Below are positions 36,634-46,109 of a stretch of 64,000 bases of DNA, piece after piece. The DNA is from CAIQPS01 sp963721365. GTDB lineage: Bacteria > Actinomycetota > Thermoleophilia > RBG-16-64-13. The notes under the pieces were generated by a model. It worked only from the letters and a program-made list of their open reading frames with translations, did not search any database and was not told where the DNA came from. The translations under genes were made by a program, and so were the position numbers. The stretch's first letter is position 1. Every line of letters begins with the position of its first letter. The stretch spans positions 27,108-91,107 of the forward strand of contig CAVRJE010000027.1 in the NCBI GenBank assembly GCA_963721365.1, read 5' to 3'.

Positions 36634-36843
36634 TTGCAAGGCCGTATCGAGATCGACGGGGAGCGCTGCAAAGGCTGCCTGTTCTGCATAGAGCTCTGTC
36701 CGAAGAAGAGCATCCATCTTTCCGAAGAACTGAATCTCAAGGGGTATTTCGTCGCCGCCTTCGCTGAGGGCGACGGGTGCAACGGCTGCGGCATCTGCGC
36801 GCTCATGTGCCCCGAAGTCGCCATCGAGGTGGAGAGAGCATGA
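36634..36843 (+). CDS. korD: 2-oxoacid:ferredoxin oxidoreductase, ferredoxin (delta) subunit
   Basis: 69 residues from a TTG start with GGAGG upstream. Two clusters: CKGCLFCIELCP and CNGCGICALMCP. First gene of a four-gene set; its stop overlaps the alpha subunit ATG. It carries electrons from the thiamine subunit to cellular ferredoxin. Confidence 0.9.
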   Translation: MQGRIEIDGERCKGCLFCIELCPKKSIHLSEELNLKGYFVAAFAEGDGCNGCGICALMCPEVAIEVERA

Positions 36844-37914
36844 AGCGCCTTATGAGCGGGAACGCCGCGCTGGCCGAGGCGGCGATACTTTCCGGCTGCA
36901 CCGCCTACTTCGGCTATCCCATCACCCCCCAGAACGAGCTCACGGAGCACATGGCGAAGCGCATGGTCGAATCCGGGGGCGTCTTCATCCAGTCGGAGAG
37001 CGAGATCGCCGCCATCAACATGGTCCTCGGAGCGTCGGCGGCGGGAGCGCGGGCCATGACCTCGTCCAGCGGGCCGGGTATGAGCCTCAAGCAAGAGGGC
37101 ATCTCGTACCTGGTGGCCGACGAGCTCCCCGCCGTCATCGTCAACGTGGTGCGGGGCGGCCCGGGCATGGGGAACATCTCGCCGTCGCAGTCCGACTACT
37201 TCCAGGCGACCCGAGGCGGGGGCCACGGCGACTACAAGACCATCGTCCTTGCTCCCAGCTCGGTGCAGGAGCTGACCGACATTGTTCCTCTAGCGTTCGA
37301 TCTCGCCGACAAGTACCGCAACCCCGTCCTCATCCTCGGCGACGGCATGCTGGGGCAGATGATGGAGCCCGTCGACTTCGACGGCCTCGAGCGGCCGCCG
37401 GACTACGAGAAGAACTACGTCCTGACCGGGGCGAAGGACCGGCCGGCGAGGAGCATCTACTCGCTCATCTTCGACGCCAAGCTCCAGGAAGAGCACAACT
37501 GGAAGCTCCACCGTAAGTTCCAGCTCATCGAGCAGAACGAAGTCCGCTACGAGACCTATCTCACCGAGGACGCGGAGATGATCGTGGTGGCCTACGGGAT
37601 GGGCGCGCGGATCGCCAAGGGGGCCATCAAGCGGCTGCGGCAGGAAGGCCTGAAGGTCGGCATGCTCCGGCTCGATCACTCTCTGGCCCTTCCCGGTGAA
37701 GGTCCTGCAGGAGATGGGCAACACGGTGAGCGAGTTCTTCGTGTTCGAGATGAGCGCCGGGCAGATGGTAGAAGACGTCAGGCTGGCGCTGGGAGGCAAA
37801 GCGAACGTGCATTTTTACGGAAGGCCGGGAGGAGTCATCCCGATGCCTGTGGAGCTCTATAGGATCGTCTCCCGCCACTACTATCAGGCGGCATCCGCCC
37901 GCTCGGGGAAGTAG
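36840..37914 (+). CDS. korA: 2-oxoacid:ferredoxin oxidoreductase, alpha subunit
   Basis: About 358 residues with a break near 37690. It opens MSGNAALAEAAILSGCTAYFGYPITPQNELTEHMA, the pyrimidine-binding domain signature, with SGPGMSLKQEG. After the break, PVKVLQEMGNTVSEFFVFEM and GRPGGVIP continue the transketolase C-like domain. Kor or Vor specificity is unresolved. Confidence 0.9.
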
Positions 37915-37916
37915 CC

Positions 37917-38718
37917 ATGACCACTATGTACAAGCCTGTCTACAAGCGGCCCAAGCTTCTCAAGGAAGCCCATTTCCACTACTGCCCGGGCTGTGGCCAC
38001 GGCATCATCAACCGGCTGCTGATGGAAGTGATCGAGGAGATGGATCTGGCGGACAAGGCCATCTGTGTCGCGCCTGCGGGCTGCGGCATGCTCCTCTACA
38101 ACTATTTCGACATCGACGTGATCGAGTCGGCGCACGGCCGGGGCTCGGCGGTGGCGACGGGCATCAAGCGGGTCCGGCCTGAGAACCTGGTGTTCTCGTA
38201 TCAAGGTGACGGCGACCTGGCCGCCATCGGGACGGCCGAGGGGTTCCACGCGGCCAACCGCGGCGAGAACATCACCGTGATCTTCGTGAACAACGGCGTG
38301 TACGGCATGACCGGCGGGCAGATGGCGCCCACCACCCTGCTCGATCAGGTCACCACGACCTGCCCCGTGGGGCGGGACTCTGTTCTGGCCGGCCACCCGG
38401 TGCGCATCTGCGAGGTGTTCTCTGTGCTGGACGGCACGTCCTACCTGGAGCGGGTCGCCGTCAACAGGCCCGCGGCGGTCGTGCAAGACGAAGAAGGCCA
38501 TCCGCAAAGCCTTCCAGCGGCAGATCGACGGCGCCGGTTTCTCCCTGGTGGAGATCCTCTCGCCTTGTCCCACCGCCTGGAAGATGGGCACGCTCGAGTC
38601 CTGCACCTGGGTGGACGAGGTCATGAGCAAGGTGTTCCCGCTGGGGGTCGTCAAGGACGTGACGCCCGGCGCGGGCATCGCCGCCGGGTCGCGCCCCGAG
38701 GAGGCGCCGTGCTCCTAA
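37917..38718 (+). CDS. korB: 2-oxoacid:ferredoxin oxidoreductase, beta (TPP) subunit
   Basis: About 267 residues, break near 38485. YCPGCGHGIINRLL at the start and APAGCGMLL supply Cys. The TPP motif begins at GDGDLAAIG and ends in NNGVYGMTGGQMAPTT. After the break, TKKAIRKAFQRQIDG and SPCPTAWKMG follow. It decarboxylates the 2-oxoacid on TPP. The small size and layout match KorB/VorB. Confidence 0.92.
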
Positions 38719-39248
38719 AGACCTTGTTCTCGGGATTCGGCGGGCAGGGCGTGCTCTCCATGGGCACGACGTTAGCGACTGCTGCCATGCTCGAGGGCAA
38801 ATACGTCACCTACTTCCCGGCCTATGGGGTGGAGGTGCGGGGCGGCACGGCGAACTGCACGGTCGTGGTCTCCGACGAGGAGATCGCCTCGCCGGTGGCT
38901 TCAGACCCGGAGTTCGTGGTCGCCATGAACCAGCCGTCGTTCGCCAGGTTTCAAAGCATCCTCCAGGCCGGCGGCCTGCTCTGTGTCAACTCGTCGCTCG
39001 TGAACACGGAGACGGCCAGGAGCGACATCGAGATCCTCGCGATCCCCACGAGCGAATTGGCGGAAGGGCTCGGAACCATCAAGGTCGCGAACATGATCCT
39101 CCTCGGCGCCCTCGTCAGGGCGAGCAACATGATCTCCTACGACCTGATGCAGGAGAACCTCACGGAGATACTCGGCGAGGGCAAGGCCAAGCTGCTCAAG
39201 CTCAACCGGGAAGCACTGGCTCTCGGCTACAACTACGTCCAGGGGTGA
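38709..39248 (+). CDS. korC: 2-oxoacid:ferredoxin oxidoreductase, gamma subunit
   Basis: 179 residues from GTG 38709, overlapping korB by ten bases. FSGFGGQGVLSMGTTLATAAM and YGVEVRGGTANCTVVVS are the gamma-domain hallmarks. Intact. It forms the CoA-binding part of the complex. Confidence 0.93.
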   Translation: MLLKTLFSGFGGQGVLSMGTTLATAAMLEGKYVTYFPAYGVEVRGGTANCTVVVSDEEIASPVASDPEFVVAMNQPSFARFQSILQAGGLLCVNSSLVNTETARSDIEILAIPTSELAEGLGTIKVANMILLGALVRASNMISYDLMQENLTEILGEGKAKLLKLNREALALGYNYVQG

Positions 39249-39252
39249 TCGG

Positions 39253-39681
39253 GTGGCTATCAAGCAACTGTCTGTGAGCATCGACAACGTTCCGGGAACG
39301 CTCGCGAACATCAGCGAGAGCCTGGGCCGGGAGGGCGTCAACGTCAGGGCGATCTCGGTGGCCGACACCTCCGACAGGAGCACGGTGCGCTTTGTGTTCG
39401 ACGACCCGGAGAAGGCGAAGAACATGCTCATCGCCAACGGCTACACCCCAAAGGAGACCGAGGTCCTCGCCGTGGAGATACCGGACCACCCGGGCGGGAT
39501 GCTGGGAGTGCTCAAGCCGCTCAAAGCGGCCGGCATCAATGTGCACTACCTCTATCCGCACCTGGGACGGATCAGCAACAACGCCATAGTCATCCTGGGT
39601 GTGGACAAGACCGAAGAGGCACAGGCTGTCCTCGCAGCCAACTGGGTGAAGACGTTGGGGCCCGAAGCCTACAACGTGTAG
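39253..39681 (+). CDS. Tandem ACT-domain protein
   Basis: 142 residues, two ACT domains (IKQLSVSIDNVPGTLANISESL and VLAVEIPDHPGGMLGVLKPL). Four bases after korC, GTG start. Such proteins often sit next to indolepyruvate or 2-oxoacid ferredoxin oxidoreductases and CoA ligases and are thought to sense amino acids. It suggests that the oxidoreductase acts in amino-acid-derived 2-oxoacid metabolism. Confidence 0.88.
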   Translation: MAIKQLSVSIDNVPGTLANISESLGREGVNVRAISVADTSDRSTVRFVFDDPEKAKNMLIANGYTPKETEVLAVEIPDHPGGMLGVLKPLKAAGINVHYLYPHLGRISNNAIVILGVDKTEEAQAVLAANWVKTLGPEAYNV

Positions 39682-39685
39682 GGGG

Positions 39686-40102
39686 TCAGATCGCCCTCAT
39701 CCGGTTGCCCCGGGCGTTGTGCTCTACCTCGGCCAGCCCGAGGAGTTCGAGCACCGGAGGGACGTAGTTTGCGAAGCGGCCGCGCAGCCCCTTCTTGAGC
39801 CCGTACCAGCCGCCGACCGGATTCTGCGGCGAGCGGGCCCAGGCCTCGACAGTCCCCTCGGCAGCGGGCTTCTGCTCGTCCGCGGTCCCAAGCGGCATCC
39901 AGTCGCCGTGCGCTTTGAGCATGGCGTGAAGGTCGTCTATCGCCCGCAGCAGGTAACGTACCTCCGTCTTAGATGCGATAACGACCAATGCCGGCGGATC
40001 GGCCTGCTCGTCCCGATACGCCTCGATGTCGGACTGGCCGCTCGGCGTCTTCAGCAGCCACGGGTCTTCGCGCGTGCCACTCCCTTGAGCGTTCTCGACC
40101 AT
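39686..40102 (-). CDS. Conserved hypothetical protein
   Basis: 138 residues, intact. Begins GSGTREDPWLLKTPSGQSDIEAYRDE-type sequence seen in many small actinobacterial proteins, with EVRYLLRAIDDLHAMLKAHGDWMPLG in the middle and GLKKGLRGRFANYVPPVL near the end. No membrane segment or catalytic motif. Convergent with the ACT gene. Function unknown. Confidence 0.75.
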   Translation of the reverse strand: MVENAQGSGTREDPWLLKTPSGQSDIEAYRDEQADPPALVVIASKTEVRYLLRAIDDLHAMLKAHGDWMPLGTADEQKPAAEGTVEAWARSPQNPVGGWYGLKKGLRGRFANYVPPVLELLGLAEVEHNARGNRMRAI

Positions 40103-40141
40103 CTCAGGCTCCTTTCCTTTCCCAGGCTTGTACCCAGGAAG

Positions 40142-40800
40142 TCACGCCGGCGGCTCCGCGTCGCAGGTGAGTCTCCACCAGACCGATCGCGGCGTCCACC
40201 GGGTGTCTGCCCAGCCGGAGCCCCGCAACCGGCCGTAGACGAGCAGGAGGGGCACCCCGGCCCCCAACGCCACTCGCACCTTGCCCCGCCCCAGCAGCCA
40301 GCGCACTACCGGGAACAGCAGGCACGCCGCGAGCACGCCGCGCGCGTGGTCGTTCGTCGCGGTCGGGGCTACCCAGATCGGCAGGATTATCGCGAAGCCG
40401 GGAGGATCGGCCGCGAGCACCGAGCCGGCCATTATCGCCACTCCCCGGCCCCCTCCCACCACCACATGCCCGGCCAGCGGCGCGAGCATCAAGGCGTCGA
40501 TCGTGATCGGGTCGGCTCCCGCGGCGCGGCCCAGCAGCGGCGGCACGAGGCCTTTTAGGGCGTCGGCGGTGAACACCGCGATGGCGGCCTTCTTCCCCAT
40601 CTCGCGGTAGATGCTGGAAGTCCCCGGATTTGCAGCCGCCAGTCTCCGCTTGGCCTCCGGTGTGGCGAGCAGTGTGGCGAGGCGGGCCGCGGGGATACAG
40701 CCGCCCGCGAACGCGAGGGTCACCGCGAACAACGAGCGCCACAGCGACCAGCGCCGCTCGCGGCGCGCGAGTGGGTGTTCGGACCGGCGCCATCCTAACG
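40142..40800 (-). CDS. PlsY-like glycerol-3-phosphate acyltransferase, divergent
   Basis: About 200 residues, multi-helix. ANPGTSSIYREMGKKAAIAVFTADALKGL corresponds to the PlsY N(I/P)GATN and SxDxxKG motifs, and LAPLAGHVVVGGGRGVAIMAGS to the GH-x-GGKGVA motif, but with a shortened loop and altered residues. The start is uncertain (no clear ATG; possibly a frame break near 40795). In phospholipid synthesis PlsY acylates glycerol-3-phosphate from acyl-phosphate; the divergent motifs leave activity open. Confidence 0.6.
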
Positions 40801-41905
40801 TGATTCGGCATGCGCCACCTCTCGTTGCGCGGCTCTGCGCTTTCTGCCGGCGATGACCACCCGGACACCTATGGCCACCGCTCCTACAGCGATGGGAACG
40901 AGCCATGTGAAGATACGCCAATAGAGCAGGCTCGACACCCGGATGTCCGAGGGGACGCTCGCCCCTATCAATCCCAGGTACCCCAATTCGGCGACGCCCG
41001 CACCTCCGGGAAGCGGCGAGAACGGCATGATCACCTGCAGGGCCGCCTGGGCGATGATCACGTGGAAGAGCCCGCCCTTGTAGCCGAGCGCCATGAGGAT
41101 GAGCGGGATGATCGAGAACATGGCCACCCAGTAGACGGCCTGCAGCGTCACGGTGCCCACGATGGCCTTCCAGCCGGCATGAAGCAGAACCAGGTTGGCC
41201 TCGCGGAAGGAGTCGGTGTACTTGCGCACCCGGCGCGGGAAAAGGCGCATGCCGACCGGCTTGTGGGTCCACAGCCCGGCAATGAGCCAACCGGCCAGCA
41301 CGGCGACTATCACGCCGATGAGCACCCAGCGCTGCAGGTTGGTCAGCCGGGTGCCGATGGCGGGGACGAGCGCCACGGCCGCGACTATGACGAGTAGGGA
41401 TGTGTGTATCAGGCCTTTGACGATCACCGCGGACGTTGCCTGCGAAGCCGACAGACCCGAGTAGCGAAGGCGGACGACCTGGTAGGGGATCTCGAGACCC
41501 CCGAACGAGGTCGCTCCCCCAACGAGCAGAGATTCGAAGGCGACGCCGAACACCCCCCAGGTGGAGGCCAACGGGCAGAGAGCGCGGGCTATCACGACGA
41601 GGGTGAAGGCCTCGGTGAGCAGCACGATGATGAGGCACACCCCGGCGAGGGCCAGGTATCTGTAGTCGGCGTTGCCGAGGTCGGTATGGGCTATCTGCGG
41701 ACCCAGGCGGGAACCGGCGATCACTATGACCACGGCGGCCGCGGCCAGGCCGGCAACGAGGTTGAGTATCAGCCGCCGCCAGCGGACGACACCCTGTGAC
41801 GACGCCTCGGGGGAGCCCTCCTGCGCTGCCCCGCCGCCCTCGCCCGGTGCGTCCAGCTGCTCGGCCCCGGCCGCGGGTGGCGGTTCCCTGCCCTCGGTGC
41901 TCAGG
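40795..41905 (-). CDS. Lysylphosphatidylglycerol synthase TM / flippase-like membrane protein
   Basis: About 340-370 residues, eight or so TM helices (LPG_synthase_TM, UPF0104/AglD family). The core contains GGATSFGGLEIPYQVVRLRYSGLS and MPFSPLPGGAGVAELGYLGL, both diagnostic. The 5' end is not fixed: coding potential extends upstream of 41733 (GVVRWRRLILNLVAGLAAAAVV) to the glycosyltransferase stop, without a clear start codon. Related proteins flip or transfer lipids for glycan synthesis; it fits with the GT4 upstream. Confidence 0.8.
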
Positions 41906-43121
41906 CCCTCACCACCCCGGCAAGCAACTCCCGATACTGCCTACCCACGACCTCTGGGGCATGCCGCGAGAGGGTGAACTCCCTGGCTCTCTCCCCCATG
42001 GCCGTCCGGGCCTCGGGACTCATCGAGAGGAGCCGGCGTAGCGCTTCCGCGACTTCTTCGCTCGAGTCCCCCGCGGGGATGATGCCCGTTTCGCCGTTCT
42101 TGACGCTCTCCGGCGCTCCTCCCGACCGACCGGCGAGGACCGGCAGGCGGGCCAGAGAAGCCTCGGCGAAGACGATGCCGAACCCCTCCACTTCCAGGCC
42201 GCCCCAGCGGGTGCGGCAGGGGCACGCGAAGATGTCTGCGGCTTTCAGCCATATCTTCAGTTCCTCGGTATCAAGCGCTCCAGTCATCAGCACCCGCTCT
42301 CGGACGCCGTGCGACGCCGCCAGGCGCTCCAGTCGCCCGGCGATTCGGCCGTTGCCTATGACCCCCAGGTGGAGGCGAGGGTACTCGTCGCGCAACAGGG
42401 CGAGCGACTCGATCAGCCGGTCCTGGCCTTTGCGCGGGACGAGACGGCCGATGATGATGACGAGCTCTCCGTCGATTCCCAGCTCCGCTTTGGCCTGGGC
42501 CTTGCTGGGCTGGAGGGGCAGATCAAAGGCGCCGTCGAGAGGAGGCCGAAGGGTCACCGCCGGCACTTTCCCGGCGATCTCGCGCGACGCGACCGACGCG
42601 GTGAAGTCGCTCACGGTCGCCAGGAGAGCGGCGTTGCCGAGGACGTGCCGCAACAGGCTCGAGCCGATAGGCATCGCGGCCGGCACGGTCACCTCGGCGC
42701 CTCCCAAGAAGACGATGTAGGGGAGGCCCGTCCGCTTGACGATCCTGGGCCCGAGAAGCCCGGTGGGCAGCGGGTGGCCGAACTGGACGAGTTCGAGTTC
42801 GTGCTCTTCGATGAGTTCCAGGGAGAGGCGCAAGAGACCCCGGGTGGGCCGAAGCTGCTCGAGCGGATACCGGTGGACCCTGTAGGCGTGGGTGGCGTCG
42901 AAGTCCCGGCTGCCGGGCTGGTCCGGGGCGATGATGACGATGTCGGACGGGTCGAGCGTCTGGATGAGCCCCCAATAGTACGACTGGGCGCCGCCGATCC
43001 TGGGGGGAAAATCGTTCGTGATGAAAAGAGAACGGGGCACTCTCGGCGGTTCGGCTGCCTGCTGCCCGTCCGGCCCGGATGCCGATCTCTGTTCGCTGCC
43101 GCTCGTCACGTCGCGTTGCAC
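41901..43121 (-). CDS. GT4 glycosyltransferase (PimB-like)
   Basis: 406 residues, intact. The N-terminal LFITNDFPPRIGGAQSYYWGL, acceptor region FLGGAEVTVPA, donor motif IIIGRLVPRKGQDRLIE and the E-x7-E type motif EGFGIVFAEA all match mannosyltransferases such as PimB. It likely adds mannose or another hexose to a membrane lipid. It overlaps the flippase-like gene and is divergent from the radical SAM gene. Confidence 0.88.
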   Translation of the reverse strand: MQRDVTSGSEQRSASGPDGQQAAEPPRVPRSLFITNDFPPRIGGAQSYYWGLIQTLDPSDIVIIAPDQPGSRDFDATHAYRVHRYPLEQLRPTRGLLRLSLELIEEHELELVQFGHPLPTGLLGPRIVKRTGLPYIVFLGGAEVTVPAAMPIGSSLLRHVLGNAALLATVSDFTASVASREIAGKVPAVTLRPPLDGAFDLPLQPSKAQAKAELGIDGELVIIIGRLVPRKGQDRLIESLALLRDEYPRLHLGVIGNGRIAGRLERLAASHGVRERVLMTGALDTEELKIWLKAADIFACPCRTRWGGLEVEGFGIVFAEASLARLPVLAGRSGGAPESVKNGETGIIPAGDSSEEVAEALRRLLSMSPEARTAMGERAREFTLSRHAPEVVGRQYRELLAGVVRA

Positions 43122-43209
43122 CTGAACCCCCCACAGGTGGTTCTATTGTCGCCCGTTCGCTCAGTATAGGCGTTCAAGAGGCTTCCCCGCAAAGGAAGAG
43201 AGTTGTAGC

Positions 43210-44743
43210 ATGGGAGACGCATCTTGGGTGATCGGCAGAGCAACGTCCGGAGGCGGCATGGTAGCTGGCGTGGGGAAGCTGAAGCAGCGCTCGACGGAAT
43301 TCGCGCTTGGGGAGGTGCTCAAGCTGCTCAGCTCCAATCCTGAGAAGAACCTCGTCCGGATGGCGCGGCTCGCGGAGACGCTCGGGACGAGCGAATATCA
43401 GAGGCACAACGCCAAGGTCTGGCGGGAGTATTTCGAGACCGCGCTGGAGCAGGATCCTCCTCCGGTCGCCATGCAGTTGGTCCTTCGCGCTATCCACAGC
43501 ACCTCCTCGCGCTGCCTCTCCCGAACGGTCTCCAACCTACTGATCAATTCCCTGTGGCTGGGCGGAGCCAAACGGAGCGCCTGGGAGCAGGCCAATGAGG
43601 CCAAGGCCCCCTTCATCATCCTGATGAGCCCCACCATGCGCTGCAATCTCGACTGCGTCGGATGTTACGCCGGGGAGTACGACCAGAAGGACGATCTGCC
43701 GATGGAAGTCATCGACCGGATCGTGTCCGAAGGCCGGGAACTCGGTATCCACGCCTTCACGCTGCTCGGCGGCGAGCCGTTCGTGCGGCAGGACGTGCTG
43801 GAACTGCTGGAGCGCAACTCCGACTGCGATTTCCTTGTCTTCACCAACGGGACGCTGATCGACGAGGCCCTGGCATCGCGACTGGCAAAGGCGGCCAATA
43901 TTGCCGTCTGCCTCAGCATCGACGGGTGTGAGGCCACCAACGACGCGCGGCGGGGCCCGGGGGCGCTACGACGTACCGAGAAGGCGATGGCCTTGCTGCG
44001 CGCGCAGAAGATCCCCTTCGGCTTCTCCACGATGGTCACGTCCCAGAACTACCTCGAGGCGGCAAGCGACGAGTTCTGCGACTATCTCATCGGGCAGGGC
44101 TGTCTCTTCGGGTTCCACTTCCTCTACATGCCGGTCGGAGCCGGGCCGGACATGGGTCTCATGCCCACTCCGGAGCAGCGCGAGTACCTGCGGGTCAACG
44201 GCGCCGAGCGCATCCGCAGAGACAAGTGCCTGTTTGTCATGGATTTCTGGAACGACGCCCCCCACGTCGGCGGCTGTATCGCCGGCGGCCGGGCCTACCT
44301 CCACATCACCTCCACCGGCGACGTGGAGCCCTGCATCTTCACTCACTTCGCCGCCGACAACATCAAAGAGAAGCCCCTCACCGAGGTGCTGAAGTCGCCG
44401 TTCTTCCGCGCCATCCAGACCAGGCAGCCTTTCAGCGACAATCTGTTGCGGCCCTGCATGCTCATCGACGAGCCGCATGTCATAAGGGACATAGTGTGCA
44501 GCACGGGAGCGCGGCCGACGCATCCCGGCGCGGATGACCTGATCACGTCCTATGCCGAGGCTATCGACGAGTACGCGGCCGGCTTCAAGGCCATCGCCGA
44601 CCCGGCGTGGCAGGCCATGCGGCCGCACGAGGTGCCATACGGCACGCCCGCCGACGTGCTGGACGAGGCGGCGCCTCTAGAAGCCGCCGAAGACGCGGCG
44701 GACGTCGGACGAGGCGGGCGAATACGTAGCCGCGGCACGATAA
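43210..44743 (+). CDS. Radical SAM protein with SPASM-like C-terminus
   Basis: About 510 residues. An N-terminal ~130-residue helical region precedes the cluster motif MRCNLDCVGCYAG (Cys-x3-Cys-x2-Cys), followed by LLGGEPFVRQD and CLSIDGCEATND. A Cys-bearing C-terminal part (VGGCIAGGRAYLHITSTGDVEPCIFTHF) resembles an auxiliary cluster region. A single-base break near 44705 gives the end TSDEAGEYVAAAR, stopping before the convergent lipoprotein. Substrate unknown; no peptide precursor gene is adjacent. Confidence 0.82.
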
Positions 44744-44781
44744 GCGCGGCATGGCACGGTAAACGGCGCTGCAGCGCGTCC

Positions 44782-46008
44782 CTATTTCACGGCATACAGG
44801 TTGCGGTCAAGGCTGCCCGCGTAGACGATCCCGCCGGCCACAGCCAGTGACCCGGAGACATCGCCCTCGAGCTTGAACTTCCATCTCTCCTGACCCGTCT
44901 GTAGGTCGACCGCGTAGAGATAGGAGTCGGCGCCGCCGATGTAGACGAGGTTGTCGGAGATGACCGGCGAGCACCAGACGACGCCTCCTGTTTGCAACTT
45001 CCACTTCTCCTTGCCGGTCTGAGAGTCCACGGCGTAGAGGTAGTTGTCGTTGCTGCCCACACAGACGGTCCCGTTGGCGACGGCGGGTGACGAAGCGATG
45101 CCATCCCCGGTCTTGAAGTTCCACTTCTCCTTGCCGGTCTCGGCGTCAAGTGCACGCAGGAAGGTGTCGTAACTACCCACGTAGACGGTCCCATCGGAAT
45201 AGGTGGGGGAAGACCAGACGACCGCTCCTGTTGGAAGCGCCCATTTCTGTTTGCCGGTCTGGGCGTCGACCGCGTAAACGAACTTGTCCCCGCCGCCGAA
45301 ATACACCGTCCCCCCTGAGACAGCCGGGGAGGAGTTGACCGCGCTCCCGGCGCCGACCTTCCATTTCTGCGCGCCGGTCTGCACATCGACGGCGTAGAGA
45401 AAGCCATCGCCGCTGCCTACGTACGCGACCCCGTTGGCGATGACCGGCGAAGAGACGATGCCGTACAGCGTCTTGAACTTCCACTTCTCTGTGCCCGTTT
45501 GCAGATCGAGCGCGTAGAGGTAGGCGTCGTCACTACCGACATAAAGGGTGCCGTCCGAGACGGCCGGGGAGGACCAGACAGATTTGCCCGTCTTGAAGTT
45601 CCACTTCTGCTGACCGTTCTGGACATCCACCGCGTATACGTAACCATCGGCCGCGCCGAAATAGACCACGCCGTTGTAGATGGCGGGACACGACCAGGGG
45701 AGGCCGTTGTTGGTGTCGATCTTGGTATCACCGGTCTGGAACTTCCACAGCACGCCGCTCGCCTGCGTCGGACCACCGCTGGGGTATATGCCGGTGTGCT
45801 CGGGGTTCGCCCGGAACATGGAGGCGCCGGTGTCCGGGGGACCGCTTGTGCCCGGCGCCTGGGTGGTCGCCGTGGTCGACTGCGTCGTCGATGGCGATGT
45901 CACTGTCGTGGTGGTCGTCTGGAAGAGGGAGCAGCCGGTAACGAACATCGTCAGCGCAAGCAAAGCGATGATCGACAGGACGAGCAACGTAGCCTTGGTG
46001 GACTTCAC
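44782..46008 (-). CDS. PQQ-repeat beta-propeller lipoprotein
   Basis: About 408 residues. The signal peptide TKATLLVLSIIALLALTMFVTGC ends in a lipobox, then comes a Thr/Ser-rich linker and about eight propeller repeats. Each repeat has the pattern GVVYFG-x-D-x-Y-x-YAVD-x2-(N/T)G-x2-KW-x-F(K/Q)TG. The DNA repeats every ~120 bases, so assembly collapse or expansion is possible. Start GTG 46008 has AGGAGGAGG upstream; TTG 46017 is an alternative. Extracytoplasmic scaffold or assembly factor of unknown partner; no PQQ dehydrogenase residues are evident. Confidence 0.85.
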   Translation of the reverse strand: MKSTKATLLVLSIIALLALTMFVTGCSLFQTTTTTVTSPSTTQSTTATTQAPGTSGPPDTGASMFRANPEHTGIYPSGGPTQASGVLWKFQTGDTKIDTNNGLPWSCPAIYNGVVYFGAADGYVYAVDVQNGQQKWNFKTGKSVWSSPAVSDGTLYVGSDDAYLYALDLQTGTEKWKFKTLYGIVSSPVIANGVAYVGSGDGFLYAVDVQTGAQKWKVGAGSAVNSSPAVSGGTVYFGGGDKFVYAVDAQTGKQKWALPTGAVVWSSPTYSDGTVYVGSYDTFLRALDAETGKEKWNFKTGDGIASSPAVANGTVCVGSNDNYLYAVDSQTGKEKWKLQTGGVVWCSPVISDNLVYIGGADSYLYAVDLQTGQERWKFKLEGDVSGSLAVAGGIVYAGSLDRNLYAVK

Positions 46009-46109
46009 GGCGGACAAATACCTCCTCCTTCGCGTTCGGAGATAAGGGTATAACACCTGGCGCGCGCTTGAACAAGGCGGCGGGCAGGACGACCGGCGAC
46101 CCGGCACGA

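Noticed and set aside
44850..45700. Regular ~120-base repeats that might suggest a CRISPR array or satellite
   Set aside because: The repeats lie in frame in a PQQ-repeat beta-propeller gene and vary at synonymous and loop positions; no short identical repeats with unique spacers. The same explanation holds for 59600-60500.
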